A DNA stretch of 64,000 bases from Vibrio neptunius (GTDB lineage: Bacteria > Pseudomonadota > Gammaproteobacteria > Enterobacterales > Vibrionaceae), in the NCBI GenBank assembly GCA_019339365.1, contig CP079859.1:2046001-2110000 (forward strand), given 5' to 3'. This document shows positions 18,742 through 28,369 of this stretch, piece by piece (position 1 is the first letter of the stretch; every line of letters begins with the position of its first letter). A program made the translations under genes and the position numbers. Under the pieces are notes generated by a model. That model was not told the origin of the DNA and searched no databases. It worked only from the letters and a program-made list of their open reading frames with translations.

Positions 18742-20189
18742 AACGGTCGCTCCAACTGATTGTGGCGACGAACCTTTTGTGCAACGTTTGCAGTCAAAGC
18801 AATGAATTTTAGCTTGTGGAGTAGTGCGATAAGCGCTACAGGTTGAAGCACAAGCATGAGTCCTGCTGTTTCCAAAGAATGATTGAACCACCCGCTGATC
18901 GTGAATAGAGCACTAATTAGAACAAAACTTAACAATGCGCCATGTCGATAGGGAACATGGCACAGTGACTGGCTTAGGCGGTAGATGAGAGCAAGGCGAA
19001 TAAGCTGGCCCATACACAAACTGAGTAAGATAGCGGCAACACCCGCCTCTCTACTCAGCCAAGCGATGATCAGTGCTACTGTTGTCGCAGCTGCGTTGAT
19101 GGCAAAAAGTTTACTTGTCTGCTTAGCATACAAGATACCGATATTGAGCATTTCTACCATTTCTTTGAGCAACATAATCACAATACACAGAACAACAAGT
19201 TGACCCGCTGATTGATAACTCGTTGGCACAGTGAGAACGATAAAACATTGACTGACCCACATAACAATGACACTCAACATGCACAAACCGATGATACCAA
19301 GTTGGGTGTTTTTGGCGGCGGTTTCTTTGCCATGAGTCTCTAGGACTTCAAAGCGCTTTGGCATCCACCACATGTGGAATGGCTGAATCAGTATCCCTAA
19401 AGCAAGGGAAAACTTAGCAGCAACCGCATAGATACCTAAGCTCTCCAAAGAGTGTGCTTCAGCGATGATCCATCGTTCGGCACCAGAAAGCCCAAATGCG
19501 ACCGCTGCTGATAGCATCAATGGCAACGAGTATCGGATATAGCCTTTGTACTGGGTCAGGGTTGGCAGCTTAAAAGAAAACTTGTTGTGACAATGGAGGT
19601 ACGTTATCTGAATTAAGGCACATAGAACGCCAACACTAAAGAGTAAGGTGACATCTGGCTTGCTGGTGAGTATCAAAATGACCAGTGAGACTTGGATCAA
19701 CAAAGTGACACAGCTTATCTTAAAAAAGGTGACGGCTTTGTTGTTTAGTCTTAACCACGCTAAGCAAATTGCGAGGGGAGCCTCGATGGTTATCACTACC
19801 GCAAGCAGCACCATTTGTTCGGTATTGATGGTCCAAGCCGTTGGGGATATTGCCAAATAACCAGCTGCCAATAACCCGACTATTACAAAGGATGTGAACA
19901 GAGAGCTTGAGTACAATTCGCGCGCTCTAGAGAAACGAAGTGCTTCATTCTTTTCGGTACCGATGAATCGATACAGATTTTCGTGCATTGCTAAACCAAC
20001 CATCAGACTAAAAAAAACCGTAGTAATAGACAGTAGTTCAAGGTGGCCAAATTGCGATGGTGTTAAGTAACTGGTCATCAGGGGCAGCATGAAGAGTGAT
20101 GCGCCTTTCATCATAAGTAGGCTTACAGCATAAAGCATGATGCTGGTGACCTTGTCTTGTTTCAACCACTGCAAAATTTTATGTCGCAT
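18738..20189 (-). CDS. sypK: Polysaccharide flippase, Wzx/MOP type, SypK
   Basis: 483-residue membrane protein with about 14 hydrophobic segments of the oligosaccharide flippase (MOP/Wzx) family. N-terminal signature MLYAVSLLMMKGASLFMLPLMTSYL plus SQFGHLELLSI, and AERWIIAEAHSLESLGIYAVAAKFS in the second half, are typical. It should flip lipid-linked Syp repeat units across the inner membrane. ATG 20189 is preferred because AAGGAAG precedes it; the longer frame would overlap sypJ. It lies 10 bases after sypJ in the I-J-K-L unit. Confidence 0.88.
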   Translation of the reverse strand: MRHKILQWLKQDKVTSIMLYAVSLLMMKGASLFMLPLMTSYLTPSQFGHLELLSITTVFFSLMVGLAMHENLYRFIGTEKNEALRFSRARELYSSSLFTSFVIVGLLAAGYLAISPTAWTINTEQMVLLAVVITIEAPLAICLAWLRLNNKAVTFFKISCVTLLIQVSLVILILTSKPDVTLLFSVGVLCALIQITYLHCHNKFSFKLPTLTQYKGYIRYSLPLMLSAAVAFGLSGAERWIIAEAHSLESLGIYAVAAKFSLALGILIQPFHMWWMPKRFEVLETHGKETAAKNTQLGIIGLCMLSVIVMWVSQCFIVLTVPTSYQSAGQLVVLCIVIMLLKEMVEMLNIGILYAKQTSKLFAINAAATTVALIIAWLSREAGVAAILLSLCMGQLIRLALIYRLSQSLCHVPYRHGALLSFVLISALFTISGWFNHSLETAGLMLVLQPVALIALLHKLKFIALTANVAQKVRRHNQLERPL

Positions 20190-20199
20190 AACAACTTCC

Positions 20200-21396
20200 T
20201 TAGTGGCTCTGAGGGTTAGGGTCACGAGATAGTTTGAGATAGGGATTAGGATCGATGATCTTGACGAAGTCGAAGTAGTGTTGTTCGGCTCTGTACTCTT
20301 GGGCTATCTTTAATCCATTCTCTATACAGCGTTTGAAAATGTCGCGATTTTTTACGGCATATATCAGGGCGTCAGATAACGAAGCAGCGTCACCAGCTAC
20401 ATACTTGATACAGTTGAGATTGTGTGTCAACTGTTCGTCCCAGTACGAACCATCTTGAGGAATTACCACGCACATTCCTGCAGCCAACGCTTCTAGAATG
20501 GACAAACCAAACGGCTCTTGATGGCTGGTGGAAACAAAAATGTTGGATTGGCTTCGAATCGTATCAAGCTCTTGAGGATCTTGGTACCAGTTGGTGTGTT
20601 TGAGCACAACCGGTGCGGTACTTGTCGGAATCGCAGTATCAACGGGTCTGATGTAGCAGATGTTAGATGCGATTGGCTTTATGGTTGCAGCGTGTTTAAG
20701 TGCCTCAACAAACAAATCCAGTCCTTTCCATTTGAGCAGAGATGCTGCCCAAAAGCAGACGGGAAAATCTATTTGGCAGCGTGTTGGCCATCTGTCTACG
20801 GGTAGACCGTTAACGAAGGTATGGTATTTGGGGGACATCAGGTACATTTCCACAACAGAACCAGAGTCTTTTATGGACGTTTTATTTTCCAAGTAAGTGC
20901 TCAGCGCTGAAGAAATACTCGGTCTGCAGGACGGTAAGTAAAACACGTTGTCAGCTACGGTTAAGCAATAGCCAATAGATCTTGAATTGCCAATATGGCC
21001 ATGGATAAATTGAACTATTTCAATGTTTTTTAAACACTTTACAATGTAAAGTGCCATGTCCATACCAGGGCCAGATGCACCGATGGCTCTTTCAATGCCC
21101 TTATACTTGACTAAGATAAAGAGAAGGCAAAGGGCAATATAACACTGGTTTAGCCAATATAAGAGCCCATAATGCTGCTTAGCCAAAGGTTTTATCAGCG
21201 GTAATGCAACGATATCAACTGAGTGCGATGCTACAAGTTTCGTGCTATTCCAGTAATCGGCATCTGCTGTGACGATAACGAATTGGTTGATATCTGCTCT
21301 GCACAAACTTAACGCCTCTACAGTGGCAATTTTTGAACCGCCCTTGAATGTTATTGGGTCGAAGACAAGTGTTTTAGTCACGTTTGAATTAGCCAT
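20200..21396 (-). CDS. sypJ: Glycosyltransferase (GT4-like), SypJ
   Basis: 398-residue predicted GT-B glycosyltransferase. The N-terminus KTLVFDPITFKGGSKIATVEALSL resembles acceptor-site loops of family-4 enzymes, and the C-terminal segment NIFVSTSHQEPFGLSILEALAAGMCVVIPQDG (EPFGLSILE) is the nucleotide-sugar donor motif. A hydrophobic stretch (about residues 78-95) may attach it to the membrane. ATG 21396 follows GGGAGGT and overlaps the end of sypI by 8 bases. It acts on the Syp repeat unit; donor and acceptor are unknown. Confidence 0.85.
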   Translation of the reverse strand: MANSNVTKTLVFDPITFKGGSKIATVEALSLCRADINQFVIVTADADYWNSTKLVASHSVDIVALPLIKPLAKQHYGLLYWLNQCYIALCLLFILVKYKGIERAIGASGPGMDMALYIVKCLKNIEIVQFIHGHIGNSRSIGYCLTVADNVFYLPSCRPSISSALSTYLENKTSIKDSGSVVEMYLMSPKYHTFVNGLPVDRWPTRCQIDFPVCFWAASLLKWKGLDLFVEALKHAATIKPIASNICYIRPVDTAIPTSTAPVVLKHTNWYQDPQELDTIRSQSNIFVSTSHQEPFGLSILEALAAGMCVVIPQDGSYWDEQLTHNLNCIKYVAGDAASLSDALIYAVKNRDIFKRCIENGLKIAQEYRAEQHYFDFVKIIDPNPYLKLSRDPNPQSH

Positions 21397-22593
21397 GCTG
21401 ACCTCCCATCGCAATGCGCTTGGCCAAATAGGTTTTTAGCGGGATAAATGTGCGCCAGAAAGAGAATGAGGGTTGGTGGGATAGCATAATTTTCTTGTAA
21501 ACACCGATGATGCGACGGCTTGAGAGCGAAACATTAAATTTGGTTGCAATGTGTTGACTGGCATGACTGGCGAGCTGTTGTCCAAAGTCAGGGTTGTCCA
21601 CTAATACTCGCATGGCCTTACTCAACGGACCCACCCCGCTGTTTGGGTAGAGAATTCCAGTCTTGCCGTGTTGAACAAACTCTGGGATACCACCTTCAAA
21701 AGGTGCGACAACAGGAATTTGAGCAATAGCTGCTTCGGCAATAACAAGTCCAAAAGCTTCACTTCTCGCTCCACTGACGAAGGCATCACAACCTTTCAAC
21801 CAACCCACAACATTGCGTTGTTCACCGACAAAATGCACTCTGTTTTCTAGGTATAAATGTTTGGCGTGCTTCTCAAGTTCGTTTCTTAATGGGCCGTCTC
21901 CAATCACTACAAGATGGGTGTTAGGATATTCGAAGTTCAGATGTTTCAAAGCGACAAGAATCCGGTCGATGCCTTTACGATGAATGAGAGAACCAACGGT
22001 CGCGTACAAGAAATCATTGTCACTGATCCCCAGCACTTTTTTTTGTTTCAATCATCGGTTGTTGGCCAAGCTTGTCAACGTGCAGTCCATTGTGAACCAC
22101 TGACAAATGTGCATTTGGGTACCCTTCTGATTTGAGTTGACTGGCGACATACGCACTCACTGAGATGATATGTGGTGACAAGTGCAACCCTAATGTCATT
22201 CGATCTCTCGCCGGGTAGGGGCTGTGGAGCTGGGTCACCATAGGTACTTGTTTGATTCGAGCCGCTAGGACCATCCATTGACAAGGGGCCCCGCTATTGA
22301 CATGAACGATGTCGATACGTTCTCTTGTAAGGATTTTGCAGGCTTTACGAACTAAGTAGCCCCAACCAAGAAAGTCGAATCTGGGGGCAAGCCACCCGAG
22401 TAGAATAGGGAATGTGTCGGTTTCGGATGCGATGCTATTGCGTAAAGCGTAATGGTGTAATGAAGAATTATTGGTCCAAAGGTGTACCGCAAACCCTAGG
22501 TTGGAACATTGTTCCATAAGGTCAATGAGGCATTGTTCACTGCCACGAATCCAGTCATTACCGTAGTGAACAAACAGTATTTTTTTTCTTCAT
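21389..22593 (-). CDS. sypI: Glycosyltransferase (GT4), SypI (two one-base insertions as read)
   Basis: GT4 enzyme of 400 residues when repaired. ATG 22593 opens MKKK, then a run of eight A (plus-strand T8 at 22580-22587) breaks the frame; seven A gives MKKKILFVHYGNDWIRGSEQ, a textbook GT4 N-terminus. A second run of eight A (T8 at 22037-22044) breaks the middle; seven A joins IETKK to VLGISDNDFLYATVGSLIHRKG. The donor site SGARSEAFGLVIAEAAIAQIPVVAPFEGG is intact. It is the first gene of the I-J-K-L unit, with a sigma-54 element 36 bases upstream. The short A-tract beside the start codon could in principle be phase-variable, but error is likelier. Confidence 0.82.
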
Positions 22594-22628
22594 TGCTCTT
22601 CCCCTATGCCATTTTAATAAGGGATAAC

Positions 22629-22643
22629 GCAATTGAGATGCCA
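22629..22643 (-). promoter_or_regulatory. Sigma-54 promoter of sypIJKL
   Basis: Minus-strand TGGCATCTCAATTGC matches TGGCAC-N5-TTGC with one mismatch and exact spacing, 36 bases before the repaired sypI ATG. A perfect SypG box is 68 bases upstream. Confidence 0.82.
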
Positions 22644-22698
22644 AGATCTAAGGTAATCTAACTATATGAATAAGCGAGAAAAATAAAGAGTACTATTT

Positions 22699-23760
22699 TT
22701 AAAAGGGACTTTTCTCAATATGAGAAGCAGATTGACGACCAGATTCCTTATAGAGTTTTAGCAATGTAGGAATGATGGCAGAGGAGGAGTATCGGTTTCG
22801 AACAGTGTAAATGGCTTGTTCGGACATTTTCAGTTTTTCTTCGTTGGTTAGCTGCTCTAAATCGTGTAGTACATGAGTGATTTGCTCGGTTTTCTCGACT
22901 AAAAAACCATTTTTTCCGTTGATAATAAGCTTTGGTAGGTCGCCAACGTCTAACGCTATGACAATACACCCTCTTGACATAGCTTCAAGAGCTGCCATGG
23001 GTAAGCCTTCAAATCGAGAACAAATAATGAGCACATGTATTTGTTCCCATACGACGTCCATATCATCTTGATGGCCGTGCAGTTGAACATTTTGTGGCGC
23101 TAATTGGGATATTTCTGATTCTAAAGGGCCAGAGCCGTAGATATGAAAGGATAACTCTGGGTGACTTTTCGCACACTGAAGGAACCTATCTGGTCCTTTT
23201 TCATGACTCAATCGACCGACAAAAGCGATTTGTTCTCCGTTGCTGAGACTGGATTTTGAATCGTCCATGAAATTGTTGACCATAAGGGTAGTTGTGGGAA
23301 TTTTGTGACTTACTTTCTCACTCACGGCAAGTGATAGTGTAGAAACAAAAGCGGTGTATCGGTCGACAAAATCATAGAACCATACTTTACCTGTAGGTGT
23401 TTCACCTGCGTGGTAAGTGGTGACTTGTTTCACGCCTGTAAAAACACGTGCACATTTAGACAGTAAGCTCGCTTTATACCCATGCGCATGAATAAGCGTC
23501 GGTGGCGATCGCCTGATTTTTTGGATAAGAGCGAGCAAAGGCAGAAAAGATAGGTCAGATAAGTAACGGAAGGGAATGGCTTCTTTATCCAACTTTTCGA
23601 CAAGGGCAGAATGTCGATGATAACGTTTTACTAGGAGTACCTCGACGTTCACTTCGTGTTGCTTGAGCCCCTTAGCAAGCTCAAGCACATAGGTTTCGAT
23701 CCCTCCAAACGTTAGACTATCAATGACAAGCCATACGTTAATCGGCGTATTGCTGCTCAT
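22699..23760 (-). CDS. sypH: Glycosyltransferase (GT4), SypH
   Basis: 353-residue GT4-type enzyme: N-terminal VWLVIDSLTFGGIETYVLELAKGL, central IAFVGRLSHEKGPDRFL, and donor motif CSRFEGLPMAALEAMSRGCIVIALDVGDLP with the EX7E arrangement. It is cytosolic or membrane-associated and builds the Syp repeat unit. The gene overlaps the 3' end of sypG by 23 bases, so it belongs to the promoter-A transcript with the regulators. Its last codons contain the SypG box that serves sypI, so coding and regulatory constraints coincide there. Confidence 0.87.
   Translation of the reverse strand: MSSNTPINVWLVIDSLTFGGIETYVLELAKGLKQHEVNVEVLLVKRYHRHSALVEKLDKEAIPFRYLSDLSFLPLLALIQKIRRSPPTLIHAHGYKASLLSKCARVFTGVKQVTTYHAGETPTGKVWFYDFVDRYTAFVSTLSLAVSEKVSHKIPTTTLMVNNFMDDSKSSLSNGEQIAFVGRLSHEKGPDRFLQCAKSHPELSFHIYGSGPLESEISQLAPQNVQLHGHQDDMDVVWEQIHVLIICSRFEGLPMAALEAMSRGCIVIALDVGDLPKLIINGKNGFLVEKTEQITHVLHDLEQLTNEEKLKMSEQAIYTVRNRYSSSAIIPTLLKLYKESGRQSASHIEKSPF
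22712..22726. promoter_or_regulatory. SypG enhancer box for sypI
   Basis: TTCTCAATATGAGAA is a perfect TTCTCA-N3-TGAGAA inverted repeat embedded in the final codons of sypH, upstream of the sypI sigma-54 element. Confidence 0.82.
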
Positions 23761-25222
23761 CTTCTTCTGCTTCCCATGCTTGCTTTTTACGATATACAGT
23801 TGATGGACTTAACTCGAGTAACACCGCGGCATTGAGGACGTTACCATCGCAAAAATCAATTGCCTGCTGAATGGTTTCTCTTTCGATCTGCCACATCGGG
23901 CGTATCGTTACTGGCGTGGCACTTTGTGTGTCGAGATTTTCAGGCTGTGCATTGGAAACAGGTATAGGCGTGTCTATCGCTGTAACTGGTTCAGTTGGCG
24001 CAGGGGTTTTGTAGCTGTTTGAGGCTTGCACTTTGGGCTTAGTGGTTTTATTACTCTTGGATATCTGTTCAGGTAGATGAGCCACAGAGAGCTTTGTTTC
24101 GTCATTGAGAACGACGATGTTACGAATGACGTTCTGCAGTTGTCTCACATTACCTGGCCAGGAATAGTGCTTAAGCAAAGACTCTGCATCGCGGTTGATA
24201 CCATTAAACTTCTTACCATCTTCTTTGGCGAACAACTTAAGGAAATGCGTTGCAAGCGTGGCGACATCAGTTCCACGCTCTCTTAATGGTGGCATCTCAA
24301 TCGGCACGACATGAACACGGTAGTACAAGTCTTCGCGGAATCGTCCTTCTTCGACTTCTAACAGTGGGTCACGGTTGGTCGCACAAATGATACGCACGTC
24401 GACCTTCATTTCTTTTGAACCACCAAGTGGAGTAAAAGTACCCGTTTGCAAGAATCGCAGCAGTTTTTTCTGCATTTCGAGTTCCATCTCGCATAGTTCA
24501 TCAAGAAAAAGTGTGCCACCATGCGCTAACGATGCCGCTCCCTTTCTGTCGGTAGTCGCACCTGTGAATGCCCCTTTGACATGGCCAAAAATTTCGCTTT
24601 CCATCAGATCTTTAGGGATGGCACCACAATTGATGGCAATAAAAGGCTTATCGTTTCGTTTACTTTCTTTGTGGATCGCTTCCGCGCACACTTCTTTACC
24701 GGTACCGCTTTCTCCTATGATAAAGACGCTCGCTGATGTTGGAGCAACAGAGTCGATGATTTTGTAAACCCCCTGCATGGGCAGGCAGGAACCAATGAAT
24801 CCATGGAAACGATTTCTATCGAATTTCGCTTCGATATCTTCGACTAGGTGCTCGAGTTTGGCTTGTTGTAAGTGAAGGTTTATCGACGTTTTGAGTCGGT
24901 CAGCCTGAATTGGCTTTTCGAGAAAGTCTTTCGCCCCCTTCTGGAGCAAGCTTACCGCGATATCTACTGAGCCGTGTGCGGTTGCAACGACGACAGAGGT
25001 CGGCACTTGGTGCTCGTTGATCCAGTCCAAGATATCTTCGCCATTCATGTCCGGAAGCTTGAGGTCCAAAATCACAAGCTGGGGTACGTTTCGTTCTATG
25101 AATGCTTTAGCATCACGACCCGTTTCAACATGAAACAGGTCAAACGCTTCATCTTTAACGTACTGTTTGTAAAGGACTGCCAGAGAAGTGGAGTCTTCAA
25201 TAAGTAGTACTTTTGCTCTCAT
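23738..25222 (-). CDS. sypG: Sigma-54-dependent response regulator, SypG
   Basis: 494-residue NtrC-type activator. Receiver domain (about 1-120; phospho-acceptor D53 in LVILDLKLPDMNG, K at EKP), AAA+ sigma-54 interaction domain (about 140-380; Walker A GESGTGKE, GAFTGA loop, FLDELCEM, GRFREDLYYR), a Ser/Pro/Thr-rich linker (about 395-440), then a Fis-type helix-turn-helix (NVLNAAVLLELSPSTVYRKK). In V. fischeri SypG is phosphorylated through SypF and activates four syp promoters. The same four sigma-54 elements and boxes are present here. It lies 20 bases after sypF. Confidence 0.94.
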   Translation of the reverse strand: MRAKVLLIEDSTSLAVLYKQYVKDEAFDLFHVETGRDAKAFIERNVPQLVILDLKLPDMNGEDILDWINEHQVPTSVVVATAHGSVDIAVSLLQKGAKDFLEKPIQADRLKTSINLHLQQAKLEHLVEDIEAKFDRNRFHGFIGSCLPMQGVYKIIDSVAPTSASVFIIGESGTGKEVCAEAIHKESKRNDKPFIAINCGAIPKDLMESEIFGHVKGAFTGATTDRKGAASLAHGGTLFLDELCEMELEMQKKLLRFLQTGTFTPLGGSKEMKVDVRIICATNRDPLLEVEEGRFREDLYYRVHVVPIEMPPLRERGTDVATLATHFLKLFAKEDGKKFNGINRDAESLLKHYSWPGNVRQLQNVIRNIVVLNDETKLSVAHLPEQISKSNKTTKPKVQASNSYKTPAPTEPVTAIDTPIPVSNAQPENLDTQSATPVTIRPMWQIERETIQQAIDFCDGNVLNAAVLLELSPSTVYRKKQAWEAEEDEQQYAD

Positions 25223-25242
25223 GTGACGTTACCTTGTTGTAT

Positions 25243-27543
25243 CTAGCCAGCTGGTTCGATGAAGCCCAGCGTTTTTCTGTATTCAAGAGCCGTCAGTGAT
25301 TTTTCAGCCAGCTCTTTGAGTTCTTCAGAGAGTTCAAATGCTTGTTGTTCATGATTCTCTAAACACATGCACTCAATCTTTCGTGCAAGATTAGACAATA
25401 CTCGATTCCCCAGTGCCAGAGAAGAACTGCCCAATGTATGGCTTTCAAACTCGAGGGTTTCTTTATCTCGCTCTTCCATTGCTTGATATATCTTAACCAA
25501 GCGTGCGTTAGACTCCTGTATGTAATGATCGATCAGCATTGGGAGAACATCAGCACTGGTGTCTTCTATCATTTGCTCTAAAACTTGTTCGTCGACGAGT
25601 TCTAAATCCACTTGTGTGTCCTGATTCATAGGATGATTGCTAACGGTTTGTTCGAGAATTTGCGATTCCTGCTCTAAATTATCAGATTTTTCATCAGAGT
25701 TGTTCGCACCATCACTTAAGAATAGATTAATTTTTTCAATTAGTTGTGACAAACGAATCGGTTTTGACAAATAGTCGTCCATCCCTGCATTGAGGAACTG
25801 CTCTTTGTCTCCAGATAGAGAATGGGCTGTCAATGCAATGATGGGTATGTGACGAACTTTTTCGTCATCCATTGAGCGTATGGTTCTGCAGGTTTCCATG
25901 CCGTCCATTTCTGGCATCGATATATCCATAAAAATAAGGTCGTAATGGTACTGTTCGACCATCTCTAAAGCGCGCAGGCCATTTTCAGCGATGTCCATCG
26001 AGAGACCCATGCGCTTAAACATTTCGCTTATCACCAATTGATTCGCTTTGTTGTCTTCTGCCACTAGAATACTGACATCTGATACCTGTAATTCGTTGTG
26101 CCTTTGATTGTGGTGAGTGGAACAAATAAGCTGGTCTGCGAGTTCAAGTTTGATTGAAAAGGAGAAAGTGCTGCCCATTAATGGTGTGCTCTCGGCCTCA
26201 ATGCTCCCGTCCATGAGCTCACACAGACGCTTGCATATCGCGAGACCCAATCCTGAGCCTTCTTGGCTCCTTGAATAGGTTTGATCGACCATAGTGAATT
26301 CGTCAAATAGATAATCCATTGCGCTACGGTTTATTCCAACGCCTGTATCAATGACTTTGCACACGATCTTGACTTGATTCCCTTCGACGATCTCAGTGCT
26401 GACTTGAATTGTAACGCTACCTTCCTTGGTAAACTTCAGTGCGTTGCCAATCAAGTTGTGAAGGATTTGTTTAACGCGGTTTTCATCGCCTTGAACATTC
26501 GCGGGCACAGAGCCATCAAGAATACAGTTCAAATCAAGAGAACGAATTTTTGCAGAGGGTTGAAAGGTTTCAACAACATTTTCGACGCATTGACGAAAAT
26601 TGAATGGCTTGTGCTCTAACCGCAGTGTGTTGGACTCCATTCTTGTGAAATCCAAAATGTCATTGATGATACTGAGGAGAAACTGACCTGACTCTGTGGC
26701 TGTGTTGACCAGTTTCTTTTGCTCTCGAGTGAGTCGAGACTCTTCAAGAATGTTCAAAATGCCTAAAACGCCGTTCATCGGTGTGCGGATTTCATGTGAC
26801 ATCGACGCTAAGAAACGGCTTTTCGAGACGTTTGCCTGTTCGGCTTCGAATCGAGCGTTTTTAAGATCATGATAGCTTCTTTCGAGTTTTACAGACATAT
26901 CGTCAAAGGCTCGTGCGACGTCCCCTAGCTCGTCTTTTGATTGATCGTTAAGTCGGAATCCTGGCCCTTGTTCACTGACCGTATTGGCTGCCTCAATGAG
27001 TTTCACTAAGCTTCTGGTCAGATAGGTCCCCAGGAAGAACGAGAAGATGGCGACCAATACGACTTCGATAGAGGCAATGCCTATTATTGCCTTTTGAGCG
27101 CTGGTCAACATGGAGTTGATTGCGGAAATTTCAAAACCAATGTCTATCGTGCCGTAGCTTGTCCCTCCGTTTATAACCTGAACCTGAGTGTCGAAGATGC
27201 CATCATTGACGGAATCTAGAGTGTAATCAACGGACATCATTCTTTGTAGCAGGGCTTTATCACCGTCACATGAGAGCTCTTTATCATCACGCATCACCCT
27301 TATATACGCGATGTCCTCTATGGTCATAAACTCTTTTACCAAGTCATCCAAGGTCGCAAGGTCGGTGGCGATCATTGCATCCTTTGCTGCATGGGCAAAC
27401 ATGGAAGCAGTCGAACTTGCTCGTTGGATGAGTTGTTTTTCATTAGAGTTGGAGAGAAAGCTCATCGCACTGACCGTGAGTACTACGAGCATAACGATCT
27501 CAATAAAGGCGATCCCAAGTATGGTTTTCATTCTAAATGACAT
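25243..27543 (-). CDS. sypF: Hybrid sensor histidine kinase, SypF
   Basis: 766-residue hybrid kinase. Membrane helix (about 7-30), periplasmic sensor region (about 31-150), second helix (about 151-173), HAMP (about 175-225), HisKA with phospho-acceptor H250 (MSHEIRTPMNG), HATPase (DTGVGI, SGLGLAICKRL), receiver with D540 (FMDISMPEMDG), and HPt with H702 (ESHTLGSSSLALG). This is the standard SypF architecture: in V. fischeri the HPt passes phosphate to SypG and the kinase also takes input from RscS. The gene begins 17 bases after a PhnD-like binding-protein gene, which raises the possibility of a ligand-binding partner for the periplasmic domain. Confidence 0.92.
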   Translation of the reverse strand: MSFRMKTILGIAFIEIVMLVVLTVSAMSFLSNSNEKQLIQRASSTASMFAHAAKDAMIATDLATLDDLVKEFMTIEDIAYIRVMRDDKELSCDGDKALLQRMMSVDYTLDSVNDGIFDTQVQVINGGTSYGTIDIGFEISAINSMLTSAQKAIIGIASIEVVLVAIFSFFLGTYLTRSLVKLIEAANTVSEQGPGFRLNDQSKDELGDVARAFDDMSVKLERSYHDLKNARFEAEQANVSKSRFLASMSHEIRTPMNGVLGILNILEESRLTREQKKLVNTATESGQFLLSIINDILDFTRMESNTLRLEHKPFNFRQCVENVVETFQPSAKIRSLDLNCILDGSVPANVQGDENRVKQILHNLIGNALKFTKEGSVTIQVSTEIVEGNQVKIVCKVIDTGVGINRSAMDYLFDEFTMVDQTYSRSQEGSGLGLAICKRLCELMDGSIEAESTPLMGSTFSFSIKLELADQLICSTHHNQRHNELQVSDVSILVAEDNKANQLVISEMFKRMGLSMDIAENGLRALEMVEQYHYDLIFMDISMPEMDGMETCRTIRSMDDEKVRHIPIIALTAHSLSGDKEQFLNAGMDDYLSKPIRLSQLIEKINLFLSDGANNSDEKSDNLEQESQILEQTVSNHPMNQDTQVDLELVDEQVLEQMIEDTSADVLPMLIDHYIQESNARLVKIYQAMEERDKETLEFESHTLGSSSLALGNRVLSNLARKIECMCLENHEQQAFELSEELKELAEKSLTALEYRKTLGFIEPAG

Positions 27544-27560
27544 AGCGGGTACTCCCGTGA

Positions 27561-28360
27561 CTAATCTAATAATCTAATGTTGAGCGCTCTAACGTCGTTC
27601 CAATCGCTATCTTGTGCGGGTACAAAACCTTTGAGTTTAAGTGTCTCTAGATGTGCTAACCGTTCCGGGGATGCGCCAAATTCCATAAGCGCTTGCTGAA
27701 GTTTGTCTTTTACCTTGTTATTGAGATTGGGATGAACGGCGATGGCATGAGGGGTATAGCCTTTGGTGGTCCAAATTGGAGTCAGTTTTTGCCGAGTTTC
27801 CTCGGGTAACGCCATGTAGGTTCTTAATATTCCTCCCCCGCAGGGAAGAAGCCTTTGGCAACAGCCAAGTAAACTGAATCATGAGATGATACGTAAGATG
27901 GTTCAAACGTTATGTTGTTCTGTTGTAGATAAGCTTGAGTCAATACAGTCGCTGCAAAAGCTGCCGGTGAGGGGAAGGCCAGTTGAGCATTATTCAGGTG
28001 TTCAGGTTGGGAAATATCGCTGTCTGTGCGGACAACAATGATGCCTTTGAGTTGTTTGTCTTTGGCTTTTGCAATCGCGCTATACCCTGTCGTTTCGCTG
28101 AATACGGTGTAATGGTAGGGGTTCATATAAGCGATATCATACTCACCATTTTTCAAACGTTTTTCGAACGTTGGAATGTCCGATGCTGTGCTAAATAGAA
28201 TCTTTTTTCCTGTTGTCTCGGAGAGGTATTCGATGATGGGCGCCCATTGTTTAGCAAGCTTGCTCGCAGAGTGCTGGGGAACAACACCGAAAGTAATGGG
28301 CTCAGCATGCAAGGGCACACAAAGGAATGTTAATAGAGCAAAGTAAGAAAAGTTTTTCAT
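27561..28360 (-). CDS. PhnD-type periplasmic binding protein in the sypE position (one-base deletion as read)
   Basis: Phosphate/phosphonate-family (PhnD-like) solute-binding protein, about 266 residues when repaired. It has a signal peptide ending near PLHA-EPI, then ITFGVVPQHSASKLAKQWAPII, the family's YDIAYMNPYHYTVF motif and LAFPSPAAFAATVL. The frame breaks in a run of five G (plus-strand C5 at 27835-27839); six G restores PAGGGILRTYMALPEE. ATG 28360 follows AAGGA. No permease or ATPase gene is nearby, so transport is unlikely. It lies between sypD (9 bases) and sypF (17 bases), where V. fischeri has sypE; a sensing role with SypF is inferred. Confidence 0.85.
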
Positions 28361-28369
28361 AATCAATCC

